Shown here: positions 9,659-15,903 of the stretch, piece after piece
Numbering within the stretch: position 1 is the first letter of the stretch
Layout of the letters: each line of letters starts with the position of its first letter
From: Prochlorococcus sp. AG-315-D17
Lineage (GTDB): Bacteria > Cyanobacteriota > Cyanobacteriia > PCC-6307 > Cyanobiaceae
Direction of reading: 5' to 3'
Assembly: GCA_003283685.1 (NCBI GenBank)
Contig: QBWD01000025.1
Location: 1-15,903, forward strand
Length of the DNA stretch: 15,903 nt
Program-made: the position numbers and the translations under genes
Notes under the pieces: generated by a model
The model's database searches: none
The model's input: the letters and a program-made list of their open reading frames with translations, nothing else
What the model was told of the DNA's origin: nothing

Positions 9659-10843
9659 TTAAATTTTCTTAGAATTTTGAATCAAAATAATCATCGTTTT
9701 ACACAAAATCTTAATTCCTATTTCAAGACTTTTCTCATCAAGACTAAACAGTCCATTATGCAATGGAGCGCATCCTTTTTTTTCAGCAACTCCTAATCGA
9801 AACATTGTTCCTGGAACATCTTGAACAAGAAAAGCAAAATCTTCTGCACCTAATGACGGTTTTTGCAAATGAACAATATTATCTTCTCCAACAATATTTT
9901 TGGAACAATTGAATAATAAATTAGTTAAATCAGGATCATTGTAAACAGGCGGTGCAATTGATCTAAAGTTAACTATTGCCTTGGCTCCATAAGTTAAGGC
10001 TATATTGCTAACAATTTGTTCAATCCACTCAGGTAATTTTTCGTATAAGGCACTATCAAGGCATCGAACAGTTCCTAAAAGCTTCACTCTTTCAGCAATA
10101 ACATTAAAAGCATTTCCACCTGAGACTTTTCCAAAACTTATAACCACTGGATTAAGAGCATCAAGACGCCTACTTATTGCCTCCTGCAATCCACTTACAA
10201 CTTTTGCAGCGATCCATATAGAGTCAATCGCTTCATGAGGTCTTGCTCCATGTCCTCCATTTCCAATGATATCAACTTCTAATTCTCCAGCAGCCGCAGT
10301 GAATATTCCGCTTTTTATACCAATTTTACCAACTAATAAATCTGGATAAACATGCACTCCAAATAAACTATTTAATCCTTCTAAAGCCTTCTCAGCTTTC
10401 ATCCAATTTGCACCTTGTGCAATTTCTTCCGCAGGTTGAAATAAAATTCTGACTCCTGAGGATATGATGTTATTCATTGCCAGTACTTTTGCAACTCCTA
10501 AACCTATGCATGTATGAAGATCATGTCCGCATGCATGCATCAAACCTTGAGTCTTAGAAGAGTAACTTAAACCTGTTCTCTCCTCTATTGGTAAAGCATC
10601 CATATCTACCCTTAGACCAACAATATGACCCTTTTGATTACCTAATTCAGCAACTAGCCCAGTTCTGCCAATTCCTTCTTTTACTTGCCAACCTGATTTT
10701 CTAAGTTCACCAGCCATTAAAGCAGCCGTTTGATACTCTTGACCACTTAACTCAGGATGAGAATGTAAATGCCGCCTAATATTTAACAACTCTGGCAATA
10801 TCTTCTTTAATGAAAGATCAATATTTTTTTCAATATCTTTCAT
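9659..10843 (-). CDS. M20-family (M20D, IAA-amino-acid/hippurate type) amidohydrolase
   Basis: A dinuclear metal-dependent amidohydrolase that cleaves N-acyl amino acids or related amides. Family members act on hippurate, indole-3-acetyl-amino acids or N-acetyl-diaminopimelate, and the substrate here cannot be told from sequence. Metal-binding residues are in place: Cys105 and His107 in HACGHDLHT, Glu139/140 in QPAEE, His164 in GVHVYPD and His362 in APLHNGLF. The lid or dimerisation domain spans about 185-295 with GHGARPHEAID, and GAEDFAFL is near 332-339. The length of 394 residues is normal. There is no signal peptide, so it is cytoplasmic. The ATG overlaps the TPR gene's TGA by four bases, and a strong Shine-Dalgarno GGAGG sits five bases upstream, so translation is probably coupled. 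Confidence 0.9.
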   Translation of the reverse strand: MKDIEKNIDLSLKKILPELLNIRRHLHSHPELSGQEYQTAALMAGELRKSGWQVKEGIGRTGLVAELGNQKGHIVGLRVDMDALPIEERTGLSYSSKTQGLMHACGHDLHTCIGLGVAKVLAMNNIISSGVRILFQPAEEIAQGANWMKAEKALEGLNSLFGVHVYPDLLVGKIGIKSGIFTAAAGELEVDIIGNGGHGARPHEAIDSIWIAAKVVSGLQEAISRRLDALNPVVISFGKVSGGNAFNVIAERVKLLGTVRCLDSALYEKLPEWIEQIVSNIALTYGAKAIVNFRSIAPPVYNDPDLTNLLFNCSKNIVGEDNIVHLQKPSLGAEDFAFLVQDVPGTMFRLGVAEKKGCAPLHNGLFSLDEKSLEIGIKILCKTMIILIQNSKKI

Positions 10844-11634
10844 CTATCCTCCAAAGCAAGAAATGCAATCAAATCATTCGTTGGATTTGGCGGCCAACGT
10901 CGAACGTTCAGTACCCAATCCTTTTCCCGATATCGTATATCTAGACCAGCTACTGCTGCCCAATTACTTTCTGCTTCTCCAATAAAACCTTTACGCCATA
11001 AAATCGCACTTAATGCAGCACGTGCATCTGCAAATAATGGATATTTACGAATTAAAAGTCTGATTTTTTCTTCAGCAATATCCAAATTCCCTAACTGATA
11101 GATCGATAGAGCCTCACTAGATCTAGCCATAGCAAATCCAGTCCGAGAAGAAGAGGCTTTATTAAACAAGCGCTCGGCCTCAAACCAATTGCCCATAGAG
11201 CCCATGACATTTGCCAAGTTATACAAGGCTGAAGAGTTATCAGGGTTTTGCTTTAAAACCCAGTTGTAATCTTCAGCAGCGTCTTTCCAATGTTTTAAAG
11301 CTTCTTGAGCAATACCTCTATTTATATAAGGATCCAAGTCTTCAGGTGAAATTTCTATCGCCTTAGTCTGATCTCTTATTGCTGCTTCAGGATCACCAAG
11401 CGCAAGGAGAATATTACCCCTATTACTTAAAGCAGAAGAATCTTCAGGGTTTTCATTGATAAATAAATTCCAATCTTTATTTGCTTCGAGAAAATCTCCT
11501 TCTCTACTTTCTTGAAGCGCTTTCTCAAAAAGAATTTGAGAAGAAGTTTTCGCTTGAAGAGGAAAGGGTTTAGAAAATAAAACTAAAAGTAGAGGAATTA
11601 AAAATAAAATATTTTTAATTTTTCTATTAGTCAT
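10840..11634 (-). CDS. TPR-repeat protein with N-terminal signal peptide
   Basis: A 264-residue protein with a basic N-terminus, a hydrophobic core (about residues 8-22) and a likely cleavage site after PLQA near residue 28. This predicts export or membrane anchoring rather than a cytoplasmic location. There is no lipobox cysteine. From about residue 33 it is built of tetratricopeptide repeats with 34-residue periodicity: 33-66, 67-100, 101-134 and 135-168 are clear, and 169-236 are weaker. Typical TPR positions are visible in [16 protein letters not shown] and [19 protein letters not shown]. The C-terminus, [17 protein letters not shown], is not repeat-like. TPR proteins serve as protein-protein scaffolds, and the partner is unknown. 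Its ATG overlaps the ruvB TGA and its TGA overlaps the hydrolase ATG, so it is the middle gene of a translationally coupled set. Confidence 0.87.
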   Translation of the reverse strand: MTNRKIKNILFLIPLLLVLFSKPFPLQAKTSSQILFEKALQESREGDFLEANKDWNLFINENPEDSSALSNRGNILLALGDPEAAIRDQTKAIEISPEDLDPYINRGIAQEALKHWKDAAEDYNWVLKQNPDNSSALYNLANVMGSMGNWFEAERLFNKASSSRTGFAMARSSEALSIYQLGNLDIAEEKIRLLIRKYPLFADARAALSAILWRKGFIGEAESNWAAVAGLDIRYREKDWVLNVRRWPPNPTNDLIAFLALEDR

Positions 11635-12701
11635 GAATCTACTTTCTTCGATGAAGTTAACAAAAAATGTTGTTTCCCTGTCGCAGTAACAACTCTTCCT
11701 CTTGGAGTTCTTTGCAGAAAGCCTGCCTGCATTAGAAAAGGCTCAACGACAGATTCCAATGTGCTGGGATCTTCACCAAGAGCGGCCGCTAATGTCTCTA
11801 TTCCCACTGGACCGCCTCCATAAACATTAATCAGTAAATGTAAAAAACTTCTATCTGTCGAGTCTAATCCTCTGTCATCAACCCTATGCAAAGCCAGTGC
11901 ATTAGAGACTAATTGTGCGTCAATTGTTTCTGATGAAGAGTAAACTTCCGCAAAATCTCTAACTCTTCGTAAAAGTCTATTAGCAATTCTTGGAGTACCT
12001 CTGCACCTTTTTGCCAATTGGAGAGATGCTTCTTCAGTAATTGATAATTGAATTAAATTAGCTGATCTTTTTACTATATTTTGAAGATCTGAAAAATTAT
12101 AAAAATCTAATCGCTGTGTAATCCCAAACCTATCTCGCATTGGTGAACTTAACGAGGCTGGTTTAGTAGTAGCACCAACTAAAGTAAATGGAGGTATATC
12201 AATAGATCGCATTCTTGAAGAGGTACCTTTTCCTACTGTTAAATCCAACCTTCTATCTTCCATGGCTGGATATAAAAGTTCTTCTGAAATTCGATTAAGT
12301 CTATGAATCTCATCAACAAATATTAATTCACGCGGTTGCAAGTTAATTAACAACCCAATTATATCTCGAGGGCGTTCCAAGGCAGGCGCACTAGTAATCC
12401 TTGCTTTAACTCCTAATTCCTCGGCCATAACTAATGCCATAGTTGTTTTACCAAGTCCAGGCGGTCCATAAAGGAGTAAATGATCTAATGCCTCTCCTCT
12501 TAATAAAGCTGCTTTCACAGAGATACCAAGCACCTTTTTCAACTCTGATTGACCTAAAAAGTCATCAAAACACTTTGGTCTTAAGGAATCTTGTTGTGAT
12601 GCATTGACTTCGTCTTTTAATAAGGAAGAATCGACCAACCTCTCTTCTCCATTATCATTAGGAGACTCAGAACGATTAGTAATTGAAGACACAATTGCCA
12701 T
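11631..12701 (-). CDS. ruvB: Holliday junction branch migration helicase RuvB
   Basis: The AAA+ motor of the RuvAB complex, which pulls Holliday junctions through branch migration before RuvC cuts them. With the ATG at 12701 the protein has 356 residues, starting [11 protein letters not shown]. An in-frame TTG nine codons upstream is less likely, because that stretch also holds the divergent smpB region. The N-terminal 40 residues are a poorly conserved extension common in cyanobacteria. Walker A is GPPGLGKT (79-86) and Walker B is LIFVDEIH (about 126-133). Sensor and arginine-finger region [18 protein letters not shown] lies at 176-193. The winged-helix domain has [13 protein letters not shown] and [18 protein letters not shown], ending with a [11 protein letters not shown] motif. 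No intein interrupts the P-loop. The gene leads an operon with the TPR and M20 genes through 4-base overlaps. Confidence 0.97.
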   Translation of the reverse strand: MAIVSSITNRSESPNDNGEERLVDSSLLKDEVNASQQDSLRPKCFDDFLGQSELKKVLGISVKAALLRGEALDHLLLYGPPGLGKTTMALVMAEELGVKARITSAPALERPRDIIGLLINLQPRELIFVDEIHRLNRISEELLYPAMEDRRLDLTVGKGTSSRMRSIDIPPFTLVGATTKPASLSSPMRDRFGITQRLDFYNFSDLQNIVKRSANLIQLSITEEASLQLAKRCRGTPRIANRLLRRVRDFAEVYSSSETIDAQLVSNALALHRVDDRGLDSTDRSFLHLLINVYGGGPVGIETLAAALGEDPSTLESVVEPFLMQAGFLQRTPRGRVVTATGKQHFLLTSSKKVDS

Positions 12702-12749
12702 GACCGAAGAGTAGTGAGATCTGAACAAAAATGGAGATCAATAAAAAAA
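12702..12749. promoter_or_regulatory. Short divergent spacer between ruvB and smpB, with an 11-codon overlapping ORF
   Basis: Only 48 bases separate the two start codons, so the promoters must overlap each other or lie within the coding ends. An ATG at 12731 opens an 11-codon frame ([11 protein letters not shown]) that ends at 12766, overlapping the smpB start in another frame. A GGAG just inside that small ORF is the nearest Shine-Dalgarno-like sequence to the smpB ATG, but the spacing is long (13 bases). A run of eight A residues precedes the smpB ATG. No clear paired -35/-10 elements are visible. Confidence 0.4.
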
Positions 12750-13247
12750 ATGAGCAAAAAAGGTAAGAAAAAATCAAACAAAAATTCTTCAATTGATGGA
12801 AAACGGCATTTAGCTGAAAATCGTCAAGCAAGGTATGAGTATGAAATTATCGAAACACTCGAGACTGGATTAGAACTTCTTGGTACTGAAGTGAAGTCAA
12901 TCAGGTCAGGACAAGTAAATTTAAAAGATGGATTTTGTTTAATCAAAAGAAATCAATTACAACTTCATAATGTACACATATCACCTCATAAACATGCTGG
13001 TAAATTTTTCAATCATGATCCCCTTAGAATCAAAAAACTCCTTGCACATCGAAGAGAAATAGATAAATTAAAGATAAATTTAGAAAAGAAAGGTTTAGCA
13101 TTAATCCCCTTAAGTCTTTATCTTAAAGGTTCTTGGATTAAATTAAAAATTGGAGTTGGAAAAGGAAGAAAGCTTCATGACAAAAGGTATCAAGAAAAAA
13201 TTAATGAGTCCAAACGAGAATTATCAAATGCTTTAAAGCGTTATTAA
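12750..13247 (+). CDS. smpB: SsrA-binding protein SmpB
   Basis: Binds tmRNA and delivers it to stalled ribosomes, so that the incomplete protein is tagged and the ribosome is freed. The chosen ATG gives [20 protein letters not shown], 165 residues in all. A GTG 12 codons upstream is in frame, but it would lie inside the ruvB leader. The OB-fold core is clear: [40 protein letters not shown], then HVHISP-like [11 protein letters not shown], and [15 protein letters not shown]. The conserved C-terminal tail that enters the decoding centre appears as [16 protein letters not shown] followed by a basic helix. The lysine-rich N-terminus is longer than in E. coli. The gene is divergent from ruvB. The tmRNA gene itself is not in this window. 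Confidence 0.96.
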   Translation: MSKKGKKKSNKNSSIDGKRHLAENRQARYEYEIIETLETGLELLGTEVKSIRSGQVNLKDGFCLIKRNQLQLHNVHISPHKHAGKFFNHDPLRIKKLLAHRREIDKLKINLEKKGLALIPLSLYLKGSWIKLKIGVGKGRKLHDKRYQEKINESKRELSNALKRY

Positions 13248-13348
13248 AAAAATTATTATCATTTCAAAATTGATTCAGTTTTATAATTTACTAGGTAATT
13301 CAATAGTCATTATCAAATCCTCATCTAAGAAAAGTAATTTTGATTATT
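13248..13348. other. Convergent gap between smpB and the small conserved gene
   Basis: About 100 very AT-rich bases between two genes that point at each other. I see no strong G-C stem followed by a T run. A weak AATT..AATT inverted repeat around CTAG near 13286-13301 has mismatches in the middle. A small plus-strand frame that crosses this gap into the antisense of the neighbouring gene shows no recognisable protein pattern. Nothing else is evident here. Confidence 0.5.
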
Positions 13349-13603
13349 TTATGAATCTTTTTCAAGACTTACATTGTCTGGTGGAGGAGTTGGGTCTGGA
13401 TCAGAAATCAACATATGTTGCAAAACAATTTCGGGACGCTCACTATCTCTCCATCTAATTCGATAGGCAGGCATTTTTGTACCTCTGCTTGTTGTTTGCT
13501 CAACTGGTTCCATAACCCAGCCTCGCCTTGAACGTCCCTGAGGATTTCGTTTCACAACAGCATCTGCGTGTTTAAAACGGAAACCAACTCTCTCTCCACT
13601 CAT
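13349..13603 (-). CDS. Conserved cyanobacterial protein of unknown function
   Basis: An 84-residue, strongly basic protein starting MSGERVGFRFKHADAVVKRN. A GTG two codons upstream is an alternative start. The body is rich in arginine: NPQGRSRRGWVMEPVEQTT, then KMPAYRIRWRDSERPEIVL, ending with a DPDPTPPPDN tail. The pattern of short strands with alternating hydrophobic and charged residues suggests a small beta-barrel. The segments GWVMEPV and AYRIRWRD are what one sees in compact SH3-like or Tudor-like folds, but that is inference only. I recall near-identical short proteins in marine picocyanobacteria, so it is likely a real gene and not a chance frame. It lies 42 bases downstream of lysS on the same strand and could share its transcript. 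Function unknown. Confidence 0.8.
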   Translation of the reverse strand: MSGERVGFRFKHADAVVKRNPQGRSRRGWVMEPVEQTTSRGTKMPAYRIRWRDSERPEIVLQHMLISDPDPTPPPDNVSLEKDS

Positions 13604-13645
13604 CTGCACAAAACTCTTACTCGCCTAATTATCCACTTTGATGGG

Positions 13646-15166
13646 TCATTTTTCACTTTGTTTTAAATTTAAGTCTGGACGAAGAAGAGGAAAGGCAATG
13701 ACATCTCTTATCGAGGGGCTGTCAGTTAAGAGCATTACAAATCTATCAATCCCTATTCCAAGGCCTCCAGTTGGAGGCATTCCTACTTCTAAAGCATTTA
13801 TAAAGTCTTCATCCACACCATGGGCCTCAAGATCTCCAGCTTCCTTTCTAGCTTGCTGCAAAAGTAAACGTTCCTTTTGATCTACAGGATCAATTAATTC
13901 GCTAAAAGCATTTGCAGTTTCTCGACCCGATATGAAAAGTTCAAATCTTTCAACCAGTCCAACTTTAGACCTATGTTTTCTTGCTAATGGTGAAATTTCA
14001 ATTGGATAATCAATCACAAACGTTGGCTGAACCAAATTAGGTTCAACAGCCTGCTCAAAAGCTTCGCTGAGCAACCTTCCCACGCAATCAGCCTTGAATG
14101 GCACTTCAAGCCCCGCCTGGGCCATGGCAGCCCCTGCTTCGCTAATATTTCCATCAAATGCCTGAAAATCAATTCCAGTGGCTTCCAGGACCAATTCATG
14201 CATTGTTGCTCTTCTCCAAGGAGGTGTTAAGTCTATCTCGTTCTCTTGATAACTTATTTTTGTTGATCCACAAATCTCTTCACAAACTGAAGACAACAAT
14301 TTTTCTGTTAAATCCATCATGTCGTAATAATCAGCAAAAGCTTGATAAATCTCTACAGAAGTAAATTCAGGATTATGGCGAGTACTAATACCCTCATTTC
14401 TAAAAATTCTTCCAAGTTCATAAACCTTTTGAAAACCACCCACTACTAATCTTTTTAAATGTAATTCTGTTGCAATTCGAAGATACAAATTCAAGTCGAG
14501 GGTGTTGTGATAAGTAACAAAAGGTCTTGCATCCGCCCCACCAGCTTCTGATTGCAAAACAGGCGTTTCAATCTCAAGAAAATCTTTTGCATCAAGCCAA
14601 CGCCGAATAGCACTAACTAATAAAGCTCTAGTTCTAAAAGTTTTTCTTGATTGAGGATTAACAATTAGATCCAAATATCTCTGCCTATAGCGCTTTTCAA
14701 CATCTGCTAAACCATGCCACTTGTCCGGCAGAGGTTGGAGAGATTTTGACAGCATGCTCCATTCATTAACTTTTATAGAAAGCTCACCTTTATCTGTCCT
14801 CCTAAGAGTCCCTTTCACTCCTATCCAATCACCAGAATCTACAAGGGAAGTTATATTTTTAAAATTATTTTGTGGTTCTTCAATACTTTGAATCTGATTG
14901 AGTGTTGCTTTCTCTAAAAAAAGCTGAATGGTTCCAGTCTCATCAGCAATAGTAAAAAAAGCTAATTTACCCATTACTCGGCGAGACATGACTCGCCCAG
15001 CTAATGAAACTTCTTCTATTTTTTCTGAACCATTGGGCAACTCTTTATATTTTTCTTGTAAGCGATCTGCAGAATCAGTCGATTTAAAATTCAACCCATA
15101 TGGACCTTGTCCAAGGCTTTGCAGTACTTTTGCCTTCTCAAGGCGAGTATCTCTTAATTCAGACAA
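13646..15166 (-). CDS. lysS: Lysyl-tRNA synthetase (class II)
   Basis: Charges tRNA-Lys with lysine in the cytoplasm. With the start used here the protein has 506 residues, normal for class II LysRS. The N-terminal OB-fold anticodon domain spans about 53-140 ([20 protein letters not shown]). The catalytic core has motif 1 around [20 protein letters not shown] and the [13 protein letters not shown] loop. Motif 2 is [18 protein letters not shown] (about 255-272) and motif 3 is [14 protein letters not shown]. No in-frame ATG exists before the OB-fold, so the gene must start at a non-ATG codon. TTG at 15166 gives [15 protein letters not shown], the usual N-terminus of cyanobacterial LysS. A second TTG at 15187 would add seven residues. 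An out-of-frame ATG lies between them. The gene follows the response regulator on the same strand. Confidence 0.95.
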   Translation of the reverse strand: MSELRDTRLEKAKVLQSLGQGPYGLNFKSTDSADRLQEKYKELPNGSEKIEEVSLAGRVMSRRVMGKLAFFTIADETGTIQLFLEKATLNQIQSIEEPQNNFKNITSLVDSGDWIGVKGTLRRTDKGELSIKVNEWSMLSKSLQPLPDKWHGLADVEKRYRQRYLDLIVNPQSRKTFRTRALLVSAIRRWLDAKDFLEIETPVLQSEAGGADARPFVTYHNTLDLNLYLRIATELHLKRLVVGGFQKVYELGRIFRNEGISTRHNPEFTSVEIYQAFADYYDMMDLTEKLLSSVCEEICGSTKISYQENEIDLTPPWRRATMHELVLEATGIDFQAFDGNISEAGAAMAQAGLEVPFKADCVGRLLSEAFEQAVEPNLVQPTFVIDYPIEISPLARKHRSKVGLVERFELFISGRETANAFSELIDPVDQKERLLLQQARKEAGDLEAHGVDEDFINALEVGMPPTGGLGIGIDRFVMLLTDSPSIRDVIAFPLLRPDLNLKQSEK

Positions 15167-15187
15167 GGATAATTGAGCATAAAACAA

Positions 15188-15235
15188 GCATTCAGAGATT
15201 AGATGAAAACCCTATCGATGCTTAGCTAGTGATTT
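15188..15235 (-). other. Gap between response regulator and lysS
   Basis: Roughly 50 bases between the response regulator stop and the lysS leader. A 6-bp inverted repeat (GCTAGT at 15225-15230, ACTAGC at 15239-15244) overlaps the regulator's TAG stop, but on the minus strand it has no T tract. It is therefore not a convincing terminator. A promoter for lysS could lie here, but no clear elements stand out. Confidence 0.4.
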
Positions 15236-15903
15236 CTAACTAGCAATAGCTGTGGGGAATTCTCCTAGTCTTTGAGAAGCATAGCCAATGCCTCGAACGG
15301 TCAATATCAGCTCCGGATTCCTTGGGTCAGGCTCAAGCTTTCCTCGTAGACGAGCCACATACACATCAACAACTCTTAAGTCCGCTGCTCGTCTAGGAGG
15401 GTATCCCCAAAGTTGCTCCAAGATTTCTGCTCTCGGCACAACTCGACCAGGCTCACGAAATAACAATTCCAACAAACTAAATTCTGTATAAGTAAGACCA
15501 ATACGTTCACCTCCTCTGCTTACTTGTCTGCGGTTTGTATCTACGACAAGATCGCCAAGTTTCATAACTCCTTGACCAGAAGGGATCTCTCTTGGCTCAG
15601 CAACCGTAGGAGCAGGTCCAACTCTTCTTAAAATAGTTGCAATTCGTGCCTCTAACTCTTTAGGGCTAAAAGGCTTAGCCAAATAATCATCAGCACCTAA
15701 ATCGAGACCGGCAACTCTTTCAGAAATCGCCTCAAGGGCAGTTAAGAAAATTATTGGGACGCATGATTCTGCCCTAATTCTGCGACAAACAGCAAAGCCA
15801 TCCATCTTAGGAAGCATTACATCCAGTACCACCAAATCAGGTGCCTCTTTATGAAACACTTCAAGAGCTTGTTCTCCGTCCTGTGCTGATAAAACTTGAT
15901 AGC
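15236..15903 (-). CDS. OmpR/PhoB-type two-component response regulator, RpaB-related (5' end outside window)
   Basis: A DNA-binding response regulator activated by phosphorylation from a histidine kinase. The frame is open to the window edge. Visible protein starts YQVLSAQDGEQALEVFHKEA, so only the first part of the receiver domain, including the acidic DD pair, is missing. The phospho-acceptor Asp is in LVVLDVMLPKMDG, the switch Thr in IIFLTALEA, and the conserved Lys in DDYLAKPFSPKELEARI. A linker with GPAPTVAEPREIPSG leads to the winged helix: GLTYTEFSLLELLFREPGRV, then EILEQLWGYPPRRAADLRVV, then VARLRGKLEPDPRNPELILT and GIGYASQRL. It resembles RpaB, but its winged-helix region (ADLRVVDVYVARLRGKL, GIGYASQ) differs from the RpaB pattern I remember (HVDTRVVDVHISRLR, GTGYLFQR). 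It may be a paralogue, possibly of the SrrA type. An internal GTG at 15859 is not the true start. Confidence 0.9.
   Translation of the reverse strand, partial: YQVLSAQDGEQALEVFHKEAPDLVVLDVMLPKMDGFAVCRRIRAESCVPIIFLTALEAISERVAGLDLGADDYLAKPFSPKELEARIATILRRVGPAPTVAEPREIPSGQGVMKLGDLVVDTNRRQVSRGGERIGLTYTEFSLLELLFREPGRVVPRAEILEQLWGYPPRRAADLRVVDVYVARLRGKLEPDPRNPELILTVRGIGYASQRLGEFPTAIAS

Noticed and set aside
12702..12728. Upstream TTG start adding nine residues to RuvB
   Set aside because: It would consume the divergent spacer with smpB, and the extra residues (FRSHYSSV) are unlike the family; the ATG at 12701 is better.
13270..13458. 62-residue plus-strand frame downstream of smpB
   Set aside because: It starts at TTG, overlaps the conserved small gene in antisense and shows no recognisable pattern or ribosome site.
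15225..15244. GCTAGT/ACTAGC hairpin at the response regulator stop codon
   Set aside because: A six-pair stem with no T tract on the relevant strand; expected by chance in AT-rich DNA.

Overview
The window is an AT-rich, densely packed bacterial chromosome segment from a marine picocyanobacterium, most likely Prochlorococcus (low-light-type composition, judged by eye) or a close Synechococcus relative. The evidence is a textbook cyanobacterial PsaC (photosystem I iron-sulfur subunit), the cluster psaC / acpP-fabF-tkt / thiC that I remember from these genomes, and cyanobacterial-type ThiC, ManC, LysS and small conserved proteins. Gaps are short. There is no insertion sequence, phage gene, CRISPR array, tRNA or rRNA, and every long frame is a recognisable housekeeping gene or a small conserved protein.

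Layout. 1-1831 (+): the 3' end of rimM, then manC for GDP-mannose supply. 1832-4058 (-): glmS, abutting manC tail-to-tail with no spacer, then psaC. 4194-7755 (+): acpP, fabF and tkt, reading away from psaC. 7756-7816: a perfect inverted repeat between the converging ends of tkt and thiC. 7817-9352 (-): thiC under a TPP riboswitch. 9425-12701 (-): ruvB, a TPR lipoprotein-like or secreted protein, an M20 amidohydrolase and a small membrane protein, with two 4-base stop/start overlaps that indicate one operon. 12750-13247 (+): smpB, divergent from ruvB. 13349-15903 (-): an OmpR-type response regulator cut by the window edge, lysS, and a small conserved cyanobacterial protein.

How the genes fit together. 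Most of the window is core metabolism and information processing: sugar nucleotides and amino sugars for the envelope (manC, glmS), fatty-acid synthesis (acpP, fabF), Calvin cycle / pentose phosphate carbon flow (tkt), thiamine synthesis (thiC), and RNA/DNA functions (rimM, lysS, smpB, ruvB). Transketolase needs thiamine diphosphate as cofactor, and it lies next to the riboswitch-controlled thiC, although on the opposite strand.

I see no undescribed multi-gene system here. The points worth a second look are about control and gene boundaries: non-ATG starts on psaC, lysS and manC, a possible anti-aptamer pairing in the TPP riboswitch leader, the zero-gap convergent pair manC/glmS, the 17-bp perfect inverted repeat, short overlapping ORFs in front of smpB and lysS, and two small proteins of unknown function.
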